Origin: Leptobrachium leishanense
Taxonomy: Eukaryota; Chordata; Amphibia; Anura; Megophryidae
Reading direction: 5' to 3'
Assembly (NCBI GenBank): GCA_009667805.1
Contig: CM019066.1
Span: forward strand, 331,830,077 to 331,894,076
Length of the DNA: 64,000 bases
Shown here: positions 11,326 through 22,410 of the stretch, piece after piece
How positions within the stretch are numbered: position 1 is the first letter of the stretch
Layout of the letters: each line of letters begins with the position of its first letter
The notes under the pieces: model-generated
What the model was told of the DNA's origin: nothing
Database searches by the model: none
Seen by the model: the letters and a program-made list of their open reading frames with translations, nothing else
Made by a program: the position numbers and the translations under genes

Positions 11326-11712
11326 TTAGAGTGCTCTCCAAGAGGGCATATATGCTAGATATTTGCCATAAAAGGTATTTGGGGGTCCGGGTAGTGCCCT
11401 GGGGGACAGGAAACAAGACAAAAAGTAAAAAAAAAAAGTTTTTAAAGGGACAGTGAGTTTTCCATGAAATAAGGGTTAAAAATAAAAACGAAAAATTCCT
11501 TCAAATATCGTGCCTAGGAGGTCCCCATAACCTGCCCGTGAAGTGGCGGATTTCTAGGATGTATAGAAATATGTATAAACCAAAAAATGACATTTCAAAT
11601 GACGGTAAATGCTTTTCCTTTAATCTATCCATAAACAACTGCTTGGGGCGGCAGTCTGTATGAAAAGAGGAGACATTTTCGGACCCGCAGAAAAAGTTTA
11701 CTGATTTTTTGG

Positions 11713-12644
11713 CGGTGAAAAGCAGGAGAATGACTGGAGAATGGAAAATTCTAAACCAAATATCCGATTTGGAAAGTGATATAAATGGGAGAATTTTTCT
11801 GGTTTGGCTATTTTGACCTAGAATTTTTCATTCTCCAGTCATTCTCCTGCTCTTCACCGCTCTCTGAATAACCCTGACAGGGTTATTCAGAGAAAGGCGA
11901 AACTCAGGAGAATGACTGAACAGAAAATTCTAGGTCAAAATAGCCAAACCAGAAAAATTCTCCCATTTAGGCTAGGGTCAGACGAGCGAATTTTTAACGT
12001 GCGTTTAGGCGCACTTAATCACGGCCGTACTAGCAGCAAATGACGGGCAATGACGACCAATATACGGTCGCACGAAAGTCCGGCTGCGCAACGCAAGTGG
12101 AAAATGAACCCATTTTTCGAGAACGCAGAACCGCTAGTACGGACGTACAGAGTGCGCTGCGTCCACTAGCGGCGTGTGTGCGTGATTTGGAGACGTCAGA
12201 CCCTGCTCATGTCCGGCCAACATAACGTCCAGACACCCAAAGTTTCCTGCTTTGGATCCGTAAAAAATCACGCACAAAAATGCGCATCATATGACCGTTT
12301 TCGCGCATTCCATGAAAAAATACGGCAATGCGATCAGACGCACGTTTTGACGGTCGCTGCGAAAAATGCGTTAGTCTGACCCTAGCCTTATCTCACTTTC
12401 CAAATCGGCTATTTGGTCCAGATTGTTCTCTTTTCCTGCCATTCTCCTGGTTTTCACCTTTCTCTGAACAACCCTGAGAGAGAGGTGAAAGCCAGGAGAA
12501 CTGGCAAGAGAAGAGAAAAATCTAGACCAAGTAGCCGATTTGGAAAGTGAGATAACTGGGAGAATTTTTCTGGTTTGGCTATTTTGACCTAGAATTTTCT
12601 CTTCAGTCATTCTCCTGCTTTTCGCCGCTCTCTGAATAACCCTG
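11713..12644. repeat. Three tandem palindromic MITEs (family M) in H2
   Basis: Inverted counterpart of the array at 5252-6189: unit boundaries near 11877 and 12476, with the middle unit split by Harbinger copy E. The shared truncation of the unit next to GGCGGTGAAAAGCAGG shows common descent. Confidence 0.8.
11970..12387. mobile_element. Harbinger-type MITE, copy E
   Basis: GGCTAGGGTCAGAC ... GTCTGACCCTAGCC with exact TTA at 11967-11969 and 12388-12390. Same insertion event as copy B, judged by position inside the M array. Confidence 0.85.
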
Positions 12645-12914
12645 TGAATGTTTAATCCCGAGGTGAAAAATAACATTGCTTTAGATGTTATTTTGAATTT
12701 TTTCCTAACACCAGTTAAATGCAGCATATTAGGAAGTTTTAGAAGGGAAATTAATTCTCAAATCTCAATCAAAAGCAGACACCACCCCACCCCCTCAGTA
12801 CCTCAGTATAGTGTGCAATGTATCAAAATGATTACCAGACTAAAAACACCCGGTGTAATGCCCATTTGTGAACAGAGGTCATTTAGAGTTAAGAAACTTT
12901 CAACGTATACACTA

Positions 12915-13030
12915 GTTTTTAATTCAATATCTAATAAACCGTTGCTTATAATATTCTGCAGTAAAGAGTCTCTTTATTTCTAGATTTTTTAGTATTTTTT
13001 TAAGCATTTTCTATACTTTTTTCAAAATTT
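12915..13030 (+). repeat. Shared ~120-bp cassette (copy 2)
   Basis: Contains ATCTAATAAACCGTTGCTTA and CTGCAGTAAAGAGTCTC, ending in a T-rich tail. Same block as 2890-3015 on the other strand. Confidence 0.7.
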
Positions 13031-13272
13031 CCTTTTTTTTTCGAACTCGAACCGAACACACCCAAAAAGTTCGAAGTTTGCGAACTTTTGAACTGCCAAA
13101 GTTCGGGCCGAACTCCGAACCGTCCGAACCCGAACAGCTAATCCCTAGTCAAAATAGCCAAATAGAAAAATTCTCCCATTTAACTCACTTTCCAAATCAG
13201 CTAGTTGGTCTAGATGGTTCTCTACTCCTGTCAGTTCTCCTGGTTTTCACCTCTCTCTGAATAATCCTGTTA

Positions 13273-13734
13273 GTGAATAGGTTGAACCCTTATCTCTGTT
13301 TATGAGAGGTAAAGTCCAGTACAATATTCAACCAGTGTTATATATTGAGAAAATGTATGTAGTACTTATACTTCAAGCATCTATGCTTATCAAACCCCAT
13401 GCAATAAATACTAAAGTACAGGAGAATTTCTGGAAGAGCTTCTTTCTGGATCTGCATGGATACCTATCTTTTGTATCTAATATAGAATTCTTTGCATTAC
13501 AAATTATCTTATATAACTCTTGGAAATATTAACACGTTGCGTTACTTTTTTGAGACTTTTTAGTCATCTCTCTGGTTTTTTCACAGTATCCTTCTCATCG
13601 AGGCACAGGTTGAAATGATGCTGCATTAGGTTCTCTTGCTACATTTTTTTAACAGTTGATATTTTATTTGATCCCCATAGTTTTATTAAACATCCTATTG
13701 ATATTATACAAAACTCATTAAACTCTCCTGCCTC
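13273..13734. other. No gene seen
   Basis: AT-rich sequence between H2 and H3. A 76-codon frame at 13302-13532 has no recognisable domain. Confidence 0.4.
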
Positions 13735-14608
13735 ATTGCGGCTAGGGTTGAGCCGAACACCCCCGTGTTCGGTTCGACTTCGAACTCGAACAATTTCAGA
13801 GGTTCCAGTTCGAACTCGAACACGATCCGAACTCAATGTAAGTCAATGGGACCCGAACATTCGATTTTTAGAGTGCCCTCCAAGAGGGCATATATGCTAG
13901 ATATTTGCCATAAAAGGTGTATGGGGGTCCGGGTAGTGCCCTGGGGGATAGGAAACAAGGACAAAAAGTTTTAAAAAAAATGTTTTTAAAGGAACAGTGA
14001 GTGTTCCATGAAATAAAGGTTAAGAATAAAAACGAAAAATTCCTTCAAATATCATGCCTAGGAGGTCCCCATAACCTACCCGTGAAGTGGCGGATTTGTA
14101 GGATGTATAGAAACATTTTAAAACAAAAAAATGACATATCAAATGACGGTAAATGGTTTTCCTTTAATCTATTCATAAACAACTGCTTGGGGCGGCAGCC
14201 TGTATGAAAAGGAGACGTTTTAGGACACGCAGAACAAGTTTAGTGATTTTTTTTGGCTAAATTATGGTGAAATTTATGCAGGCTTTGGATGAAAGTAACA
14301 ATAGGTGCTTTAAAATTGGGCCTTTAGTGCCGGCAACAGTGCCGTCACACCGTAACCCCTCTGTGGTATTGTGGAAGAGTGCAGAGTTGGACCCTGTGGT
14401 CAAATATTAAAATGATATGAATCTGGTACACGCATCAGTGTCAGTGCACCCAAATATTTTGCCTTTGGTGGCAGCAAGTGCCTTCACACCGTAATCCCTT
14501 TGTGGTATTGTGGAAGAGTGCAGTGGTGGAGGTTTTGGGAATGCAGAAGAGATCCCCGATCTATTCAGTTACGTCAGCATCAGGGGATTGATAGCTGCTG
14601 ATCCAGGA

Positions 14609-14757
14609 CTAATTCATTTTTATAAATGTCAGCCGATCTACAGAGCCGGTGGACAGACGCACTCTTTTGTCTGTGACAAAACCTCCAGCAGCACTGAATG
14701 TCCTTTCAGAAAGCACGCTGGATGAAGGGCAACCTGTTGAAGGGCAACAGATTCTAA
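14609..14757 (-). pseudogene. hAT transposase C-terminal fragment
   Basis: A reverse-strand frame ends at a stop at 14609-14611. Its last 34 residues include SERTFSAAGG, then VTDKR, then RLS, then VDRLTFIK. This is the conserved C-terminal dimerisation region of hAT transposases (the ERxFSAAG motif, a basic K/R-x-R-L-S stretch, then V-D-x-L-x-F). Upstream on the same strand the frame passes into the noncoding 65-72-bp repeat, so the DDE catalytic core, RNase H fold and BED-type zinc finger are all missing. It cannot be functional. It shows that the TAGGGATGAGCC family descends from an autonomous hAT and gives its coding strand as minus in H3. The open frame upstream through the repeat is fortuitous. 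Confidence 0.82.
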
Positions 14758-15290
14758 TTTGCTGAACTGTGGTATACCTCACTGATACACACTGATAGCC
14801 TGGCTGTGCCAAGACAGATTCAAATTTGCTGAACTGTGGTATAACTCTCTGATACACACTGATAATAAGCTGTGCCAAGACAGATTCTAATTTGCTGAAC
14901 TGTGGTATAACTCTCTGATACACACTGATAACAGGCTGTGCCAACACAGATTCTAATTTGCTGAACTGTGGTAGAACTCACTGATACACACTGTCCCTGA
15001 TAGCCTGGCAGTGCCAACACAGATTCAAATTCCCAGAAATCTCCTACAACTCACTGATACTCACTGTCCCTGATAGCCTGGCAGTGCCAACACAGATTCA
15101 AATTCCCAGAAATCTCCTACAACTCACTGAAACACACTATCCCTGATAGCCTGGCAGTGCCAACACAGATTAAAATTCCCAGAAATCTCCTACAACTCAC
15201 TGAAACACACTGTCCCTGATAGCCTGGCAGTGCCAACAGAGATTCTAATTCCCAGAAATCTCCTACAATGTCACTGATACACCCTGACAG
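14747..15290. repeat. 65-72-bp tandem repeat inside H3
   Basis: About eight units carry CAGATTC(A/T)AATT near 14749, 14815, 14880, 14946, 15020, 15091, 15162 and 15239. The first four contain TTGCTGAACTGTGGTA, the later ones CCCAGAAATCTCCTACAA, so two sub-families lie side by side. Confidence 0.8.
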
Positions 15291-15651
15291 AACAATCTCC
15301 TCTCCTCTCTGATTCACTCCTGCAAATACACGCGCTGGGGCTGCAGGCAGGGAAGCCTTAAATAGTGTGCTGCGGGATTTAGCTCTGTGAGCCCATGATT
15401 GGGCAAAATTTGCCCAATCAGAACTCTGAGCCGTGATTGGCATAGTCTTGCACCTGACCTGCGGACAGGTGCAAGCCAAGGCTGTAGCCAATTACAAGCT
15501 TCAGGCCAGTGGAAAAGTGCATTGTGGTCCATTGTGGGCGAACATGCAGCGAACACGCGGAAATGTTCGGAGTTCGACGAACAGCCGAACGGGCAATGTT
15601 CGAATCGAACTCCGAACAGATCCGAACCGAAGGCTCATCCCTAGTTGCGGC

Positions 15652-16180
15652 CTGTCGTAACGGAATAACCGTTCTGATTTTCCGCCACATACTTTAGAGA
15701 AAAAAAAAGTGACGCTCCTTGTTTGAACACATCCTGATAAATGTGAAAAGGGATTTTAAATTCTTTTGCTGCAATTTCCTTTTTAATCTTGCCCCGCTTG
15801 CATTAATCCCTCATCGTAATTAAATGTTCAAATGAATAACAGCCGTCTGATCAATGGCATTTGTCAATGCGCATCACTCCATTTGTTGTTTTGCCCTTAA
15901 AACCAGGCAAAGGTAACTGACTTGAAGGCGAATCTAGAGGAATTATACATGTTCGCGTGACAGGCAGATACGCCAAACACAAGTATTACTGTAATTAAGC
16001 ACTAGTTTATGAGTGTGCATTATGACAAATTGGACGCCTGGTTGATTAGATTGAGCATATAAACTATCAGTATAATTATGACATTTTAATCATTATTCTC
16101 CCCTTTTCGTAAGAGCATTATCTCCAGCCTCATTTGGTGCTTATTGGATTGCTATTATAATAAGTGTACAGTATAAAACA
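15652..16180. promoter_or_regulatory. Candidate conserved noncoding element
   Basis: About 500 bp without transposon termini or tandem repeats and of mixed composition. It is dense in words typical of developmental enhancers: TAATTA-type homeodomain sites (15818, 15990), TGTCAATGCG, TTTGTTGTTTTG and TGATTAGATTGAG. This is inference from texture only; no alignment was possible. Confidence 0.35.
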
Positions 16181-17105
16181 TGTCCTTTGAAAGGATGAAT
16201 TTTGGCGTAGCGTGTGCAGCATGCTAACCACCATGTTTAGTGATTGGTGCTGTGCACTTGTGCCCTGCAAACTATTATTCTTCAGCACAACTTCCTCTTG
16301 CTAAGTGGCGTAGATATGTAAGTAATGCTGCTTTGCCATGAGACAGGAATTAATTAAACATGTAATCTGAAATGGAACAGGTCAACTGGTACAGCTATCC
16401 CAGTAATGAAGTCTTCTAAGGAAAATAAAAAAATAAGGAAGCAAACTTCAAAAGAACAACCTTCTTGCTACCATACCACGTGGTTGATGTGATAGCCAAA
16501 CACATATACCAAATAGACATAGATCAGTGTCACTAAAATGCCTCACATCAGAAATTGCAAAAATCGGCACTCACAAATCCAGGATAGGATGGACTATAAA
16601 TGGTGCACATTGTTCGGGGTGGGGGTGGCTGAACTGGAATGAGGCACCATTCGTTTGGTGTTGATAAAAAACCAGTGTTGCTGATGAAACGTTGCTGCTG
16701 TTGACATTGACTTCATAAATTAAAAGACATTCTATGACGAGATGAGTGCTGGTTCATTCCTTTATCTTTCTGCAGGGGAAGTTAGCAGCGATAATCCAGC
16801 AGTAATCCTGGAGATGTGGTTATTACCTTGATTGGCCGATAACGAGCTGTGACAATCACCAATCCATAGGCATCACTAGAAGGCAATTGCCCCCCCAGGT
16901 TATTCCATGCACCGCATGTGCCCCCCACCAGGGATCATCATCCTGCTCCCCAAACGTCGTCGGACTGCAGTATCTCCGTCCACTTGCATCGTAAAATACA
17001 AATCATAAATAATAAAATATAAACATAACACTTTTTTCACAGGGTTGAAATGGCTCAGCAGTGAAATGGTCAGACTATATATTACATTTGTTTTTGCCTT
17101 GGTTT
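16181..17105. other. Intergenic, no gene; possible retroelement tail
   Basis: About 16590-16790 contains GCTGATGAAACGTTGCTGC followed by an AT-rich trailer, reminiscent of frog retroelement ends. There is no stem between the CTGATGA box and GAAA, so no ribozyme is called. The rest is unremarkable. Confidence 0.4.
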
Positions 17106-17109
17106 AGTT

Positions 17110-17635
17110 GTATGTTAAGGGTTAATGGGCAGGCTTCATCTCTCACAGAATACATTTTATTTTTTCCATGATTAATGGTATTTTAGGAGTTAATGGGTTG
17201 GCTACATGCCTCACAGTGCATACATTTCATATTTTACCTTGATTACTGGTGTTTTAGGGGTTAATGGGTAGGCTACATTCCTCACAGTGTATACATTTAA
17301 TGTTTTCCCTTGATTAATGCCATTTTAGGGGTTAATGGGTAGGCTACATGCCTCACTGTGTATACATTTCACATTTTCCCTTGATTACTGGTAATTTAGG
17401 GGTTAATGGGTAGGCTACATGTCTCACTATGTATACATTTCACATTTTCCCTTGACTACTGGTAATTTAAGGGTTATTGGGTAGGCTACATGCCTCACAG
17501 TGTATACATTTCATGTTTTCCCTTGATTAAAGGCATTTTAGGGGTTAATGGGTAGGCTACATGCCACACTGTTTATTATTCTTTATTATATTTCCCTGCT
17601 TTAATGGCATTTTAGGGGTTATTATGGAAGTTAGA
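17110..17635. repeat. 71-bp minisatellite
   Basis: GGTTAATGGGTAGGCTACAT recurs with starts at about 17120, 17189, 17260, 17331, 17402, 17473 (as GGTTATTGGG), 17544 and a partial at 17613, i.e. a regular 71-bp period over 7-8 units. Each unit also has GTATACATTTCA and TTTTCCCTTGATTA. Noncoding. Confidence 0.88.
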
Positions 17636-17971
17636 ATCTAAAGGGTCTATTCATCTTTAGATCCTTTGTTTTTGTCACAATTCAGGGAATCAATGAGTGA
17701 ATGGTCACCGTAATTTGCGAAAATTGAAGTCGCTGAAGCAGTTATTGGACGTCGGCAAAAACCTCCGAATTGCGGCAAATAAAATATTGAATTTATGTAT
17801 CAGATTAGTACAACAAAAAGATATCATTGCACCACATTACTCTGAGAATTTGGATTCTTATTTATATATACTTATTTCGTTTTTTTCAGTGGTATGACTT
17901 AGTGACAAAAATGATTAATGCCCCCCAGTTTTGACTGTGGTATCTTATGTTCCCCCCTATACATTGTTCCT
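17636..17971. other. No gene seen
   Basis: Short spacer between the minisatellite and H4. A 66-codon frame (17697-17897) is not recognisable. Confidence 0.4.
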
Positions 17972-18538
17972 AGAGTCGCTAGTGATGAGCCGAACACCCC
18001 CGTGTTCGGTTCGCATTCGAACTCGAACAATTTCAAAAGTTCGAGTTTGAACACAAACCGAACTCAATGCAAGTCAATGAGACTCGAAAGTTCGAATTTT
18101 AGAGTGCCCTTCAAGAGGGCATATATGCAAGATATTTGCCAAAAAAGGTGTATGGGGGTCCTGGTAGTGCCCTGGGAGACAGGAAACAAGGACAAAAAGT
18201 TTAAAAAGAAACGTTTTTAAAGGAACAGTGAGTGTTCCATGAAATAAAGGTTAAGAATAAAAACGAAAAATTCCTTCAAATATCGTGCCTAGGAGGTCCC
18301 CATAACATGCCCATGAAGTGGCGGATTTGTAGGATGTATAGAAACATTTAAAAACAAAAAAATGACGTTTCAAATGACGGTAAATGGTTTTCCATTAATC
18401 TATTCATAAACAACTGCTTGGGGCGGCAGCCTGTATGAAAAGAGGCGTTTTAGGACACGCAGAACAAGTTTAGTGATTTTTTTGGCTAAAATAAGCTGAA
18501 ACTTATGCAGGCTTTGGATGAAAGTAACAATAGGTGCT

Positions 18539-19755
18539 TTAACCCCTTAACGCCGCGGGACGTACAGTTACATCCTGCATTAGGCGGGCTTTAACGCCGC
18601 AGGACGTAACTGTACGTCCCCGGTGTCTGCAGCCCCCCCGGCGGCAGATACTCACCTGCTCCGGCGGTTCCCGCGCTGCTCTGACTCCCACAGAGTCAGT
18701 CCGGCACTTTTGGTGCCTCCCGGCGCACTGACGTCATCACGCCGGACGCGATGACGTCAGTTTCAGGCGTCCCCTCCCAGCCGGAGCAGGGGACGCGCCT
18801 GGAGGGGAGGGGGGATCCTTTGGATCCCTCTATCTCCCCATCGCCGGGGGCTATCAGCTAATGCCAGGCATCCCTGGAAAGGGCACAGCCTGGCCTTTCC
18901 AGGGATGTTTGGCATTAACCCCTTGATGGCAAGGCTGTGACCCAGCACCAATCGGTGCCAGGTCACAGCCTTTTTCCGGTGGGGGCCGCCATCTTGGATG
19001 GCAGCCCCACCTCCGGGACTCCCCACGTCCACTGACGTCATCGGGCGTGGCCCGATGACGTCAGTTAACCAGGGAACCTTTAGCCTAAGGAAATCCCATG
19101 GTGGAGATAGGGGGTTCTTTGAACCCCTTTATCTCATGATCGGTGACAGCTAGGGGATCATGGCCTTTCGAATGATATCAAACATGACCATATTACTTGT
19201 AAAATAAAAGTGAAAAAAAAAAAAAAAAAAATAATAAAAAAATAATTAATTAAAAATAAAAACATGCTTTTTTAATTTTTTTTAATGCAGCACTATTGTT
19301 CACATTTCAATTATAATGTGAACAATGATGCTTCACTAATGATTTTATTTTTTGGGGGGCGTTTAGCTAAAATCCTGTAATTTCTCCCCATCAAAAAAAA
19401 AAAAGTTCAAATTTTTCTAACAAGTGTACCCCATAGAATATATCCGCAAAGTCTCGGGTAATATAATGCAAAAAAAAAAAACACTTTACACACTGTGGAT
19501 GATTGAAATTTTATTGAAAATTATTTTTTTTTTACAATTTTGATATAGCATTTTCGCAGGGCATGACGTATACATATAATAATGATATATTATTAATCTG
19601 TCAAGTCTGCCGGAAAGAACGATATATAATTTGTCTGGGTGGTACAATAATATGTGACTTAAAACCGCGTTTAAAACCGTCAAAATGAGCTCAGCAAACT
19701 TCTACTTCGAAACAGCGCCGAACTTGTAAAATTACTCCCGTCCTTAAGGGGTTAA
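18539..19755. mobile_element. piggyBac-type element, family R (nested in H4)
   Basis: TTAA at 18539-18542 and 19752-19755; termini CCCCTTAACGCC / GTCCTTAAGGGG. H3 carries the empty site with one TTAA (14310-14313). GC- and CpG-rich left half, A/T-run-rich right half. Same family as 50846-52040, which lies inverted. The interior has four TGACGTCA octamers and a YY1-type CCGCCATCTTG. The 92-codon reverse frame at 18763-19041 is a stop-poor CpG-rich artefact. Confidence 0.85.
18729..19063. promoter_or_regulatory. Four CRE octamers and a YY1-type site
   Basis: TGACGTCA (the palindromic CREB/ATF site) occurs at 18729-18736, 18752-18759, 19033-19040 and 19056-19063, as two pairs each spaced 23 bp start to start. 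Each pair lies in the arms of a small hairpin. CCGCCATCTTG at 18986-18996 fits YY1. Whether any is bound is unknown. Confidence 0.6.
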
Positions 19756-19879
19756 AATTGGGCCTTTAGTGTCGGCAACAGTGCCGTCACACCGTAACCC
19801 CTCTGTGGTATTGTGGAAGAATGCTGGGGTGGAGGTTTTGGTAATGCAGAAGAGATCCCCGATCTATTCAGTTACATCA

Positions 19880-20330
19880 TCAGCTATAACAATACCGGGT
19901 CAGCAATGTTTAGGCACTTGTACTGCGCTACTGTATATGGTGAGAATCGGCGCACACCAGTAGCAACAGGAAGCAAACAGAACAGGCAGGGAATACACAG
20001 AGAGAATAGTCAAATGGCAGGCAAAGTCGGCAACAGATCGGGTCCTCAGAACAAGCAGGGTTAGTAACAAGTATACAAACTGATTCGGTAAACTAGCGAT
20101 GCGGGAATAAAGGCTGAGACACACTGAGCGTGTAGCGACGCACAGCGTAGCGAAGAGAAGCAAACATTTTGCAGGCTTGACTTCACTCCGCTCCGCCTCG
20201 CAGCATGTCTATACTGCATTAAGTTTGCTTCTCACCGCACTGGACAGGAATCCACTAACTAAATTAAAATGTACACACAAAACCATTTTATTTTAACAAA
20301 GCACATGTTATATAGGCAAAAAAAAAAGTT
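19880..20330. repeat. Unclassified repeat inside H4
   Basis: H4 departs from H3 near 19880. The following ~240 bp resemble an LTR fragment (GCAGGGAATACACAGAGAGA, then CCTCAGAACAAGCAGGGTTAG) but no ends were found. 20112-20145 matches the start of the hairpin at 52813 (GGCTGAGACACACTGAGCG). No gene. Confidence 0.35.
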
Positions 20331-20536
20331 TCTACTGAATAAAATACATCAAAAATTATTGTTAATTTAATAAGAATAGTATAAAAATATAAAAAAAAGG
20401 TAATCCCTGATCATATATATTATAGGGACACGGAGCGCTGTGTATAGAGTAGGGATGTATTGATACCACACACAGACATATACGTATATATCAACACGCA
20501 GACCTATATATACATATATATCAACACACAGATATA
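20331..20536. repeat. AT-rich and TATATA microsatellite stretch
   Basis: Simple TATATA and CACACAGA words with a 96-codon reverse frame of low-complexity tyrosine- and valine-rich sequence; not a gene. Confidence 0.6.
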
Positions 20537-20616
20537 CACTATATTGCCAAAAGTATTTGCTCACCTGCCTTGACTCGCATATGGATAGGTGAGCGAATAC
20601 TTTTGGCAATATAGTG
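20537..20616. mobile_element. 80-bp Tc1-type hairpin MITE
   Basis: Starts CACTATATTGCCAAAAGTAT and ends with the inverse ATACTTTTGGCAATATAGTG, flanked by TA on both sides (20535-20536, 20617-20618). The arms are ~30 bp with a single spacer. The terminus is a common vertebrate Tc1/mariner type. Confidence 0.85.
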
Positions 20617-20701
20617 TATATATACACCCACCCACAGACCTCAGACCATATATACACATACGCACATGGGGGGGTGGCATGTGGACAATCTCAACTAAAT
20701 G

Positions 20702-20830
20702 CGCCCCCCCATTTGGCTGATCTCTCCAGAAGAAATGTTGAACCCGACAGAGCAGAGAATATATATATTATTCTCTGCTCTATTGGGTTCAACATTTCTT
20801 CTGGAGGGATCAGCCAAATGGGGGGGGGGC
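20702..20830. repeat. ~129-bp near-perfect hairpin
   Basis: Left arm from CCCCCCCATTTGGCTGATC to AGAGCAGAGAAT, right arm the inverse ending AGCCAAATGGGGGG, with a TATATATA tip. Arms ~60 bp with few mismatches. Probably a foldback MITE; family unknown. Confidence 0.8.
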
Positions 20831-20915
20831 AGTTAGTTGCCAAAATGTGTGTGTAATACAAGTCTGGATATATATTTATAAGAATATAGATATATATATC
20901 TTATCTATATATATA

Positions 20916-21729
20916 TGTTACATTTTCCCTGGTTTTGGCTGCGCCCCCTGGTGGTGAAGGGCCTTCATGTCTGTTTTTCCCCTGTGGTGTGTCTGGCTGT
21001 GCTATCTGGGGTCACATGGCCCAATTACACAGGCCCACTCCCTATTTATATCCCAGCAGCACAGAGCCTCATTGACGGTTTGTGGAGTTTCATGGTGGTT
21101 CTGTCTGGTTTGTGTTTCCTGTGTTGCTGCAAAGCATTCCTGTCCAAGTATTTTCTGGTTCTGACCTCGGCTTTATTCATGACCATCCCTTCTGCCAACT
21201 CCTGGTACTATATATACTGATCTGTTGCCAACCTCTGACTGTATGACGATTCTTGTATGTTTCATGTTTTATGTACCTTGTCTGTTTTAGTCTAGTATAT
21301 ATTCAGAGGCCGCTTATAAGGACCTCTTTAGTGTAGTCTGTTTTGTTGACTGCCCTGCAGCCTACTCAATTCACGGATTGTCAGGTATATCATTGTGTTT
21401 CTGTCTGTTTTGTTGACTGCCCTGCAGCCTGCTCTATTCACGGATTGTCAGGTTTATCATTGTGTTTCTGTCTGTTTTGTTGACTGCCCTGCGGCCTGCT
21501 CAATTCACAGATTGTCAGGCGTGTCTTTGTGTTTCTGAGCGTGTCCTAAGTGGTCTGTCGGTCTTGAAGCCTCCGGAGCTTAGTGGCAATTCAGTTCTGT
21601 TTTTTGATGCTCCTTTGGTTTTAGAGAAATCAGTCTGTCCTTCTGTCTAGTCAGTAACTCATCTGCCTTAAGGGCTTCATCCCATGTTCCAAGCCACCAC
21701 GATGGCCCAAGCAGGGGCTAACCGTTACA
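20916..21729 (+). mobile_element. Probable solo LTR (Ty3/gypsy-type)
   Basis: Begins TGTTACATTTTCCCTGG and ends CCGTTACA (TG...CA). ATATA lies on both sides, but in a TA microsatellite, so the 5-bp duplication is weak evidence. A TATTTATA box at 21043-21050 and three ~60-bp tandem units (TTGACTGCCCTGC...) at 21345-21530 give it the same architecture as the LTRs at 59585 and 62692. No coding part. Confidence 0.55.
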
Positions 21730-21839
21730 ATATATATATCATACCTGCTCTTACCTTCCCGTATAAATTTGCTAAAAATATACACATACAAAAAAAAACC
21801 CACTCCCTGAGACCCCGCGCAGCCCACATGCCACCCTCC

Positions 21840-21894
21840 TCTACCTGGCTGAATGTATCTAATATATATAATTAAATACATTCAGCCAGGTAGA
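21840..21894. repeat. Short hairpin
   Basis: TCTACCTGGCTGAATGTAT and its inverse flank a TA-rich tip, with ~20-bp arms. Confidence 0.7.
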
Positions 21895-22284
21895 GAAAGA
21901 AAAAAAAAAGGTTGATTTTATGTTCCCAGGGACATTTAAAAATGTCCTCGGATTTAATTTTTTTTAGAAATGCGTCGCCTTACCTTAGCCTGGTGGTCAG
22001 TGGGGGCTCCTTGGATCCTGGTTGTGTGGGGGGGTCTGCCGTGGCCGCAGGCGTAGTGGCTCCCTCCCTGCGCCGTCTGTCTCTGCCACATTCACCCGGG
22101 CGGCTAGCCCGCACAGTCGCAGCTCTGTCATCCGGCGGCCGCATGCTCCTCAACGCTCCTCAAGGGGATCCTTGGGAGGCCCCTGCAGGCTGCCCTCTAC
22201 AGTGCCTGATTAGAAGGCCGTGTCTGCCTGATGTTCTACTAACAAGAATGTTTTATCCCATATGCTTCAATGTTAAAAATATTC

Positions 22285-22410
22285 CCGTTTTAATTCAATA
22301 TCTAATAAACCGTTGCATATAATGAATAATATTCTGCAGTAAAGAGTCTCTTTATTTCTAGATTTTTTAGTATTTTTTTTAAGCATTTTTTATACTGTTT
22401 TCAAAATGTA
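22285..22410 (+). repeat. Shared ~120-bp cassette (copy 3)
   Basis: As copy 2, with GAATAAT inserted before ATTCTGCAG. Marks the right end of H4. Confidence 0.7.

Larger units (their letters stand above)
10782..13147 (+). mobile_element. hAT element H2
   Basis: Starts TAGGGATGAGCCGAAC and ends CAGCTAATCCCTA, flanked by a perfect 8-bp duplication GTCAAAAT (10774-10781, 13148-13155). It is the inverted sister of H1 but lacks H1's nested piggyBac (single TTAA at 12715-12718) and Harbinger copy A (intact site near 12681). It carries its own Harbinger copy D plus copy E, which it shares with H1. Noncoding. Confidence 0.88.
10716..13270. mobile_element. Palindromic MITE (family M) split by hAT H2
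   Basis: 10716-10781 and 13148-13270 together form one ~180-bp M-family palindrome: AGGGTTATTCAGAGAG on the left, CTCTCTGAATAATCCTG on the right. H2 sits inside it and duplicated GTCAAAAT. Confidence 0.75.
13743..15643 (-). mobile_element. hAT element H3 with transposase relic
   Basis: Left terminus TAGGGTTGAGCCGAAC, right terminus GGCTCATCCCTA, 8-bp duplication ATTGCGGC / GTTGCGGC (13735-13742, 15644-15651; one mismatch). The minus strand retains the C-terminal end of a hAT transposase (14612-14713). The rest of the presumed coding region is gone and its place is taken by a 65-72-bp tandem repeat (14747-15290). It preserves the empty TTAA (14310-14313) of the piggyBac insertion seen in H4. 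Confidence 0.85.

Noticed and set aside
16680..16720. CTGATGAAACG as a hammerhead
   Set aside because: CTGATGA is directly followed by AACG with no stem II before GAAA.
17110..17635. CRISPR-like array
   Set aside because: 71-bp units are continuous repeats without unique spacers, and the sequence is eukaryotic.
18763..19041. 92-codon reverse open frame
   Set aside because: Lies in the GC-rich half of a MITE; glycine/proline/arginine-rich with no motif.
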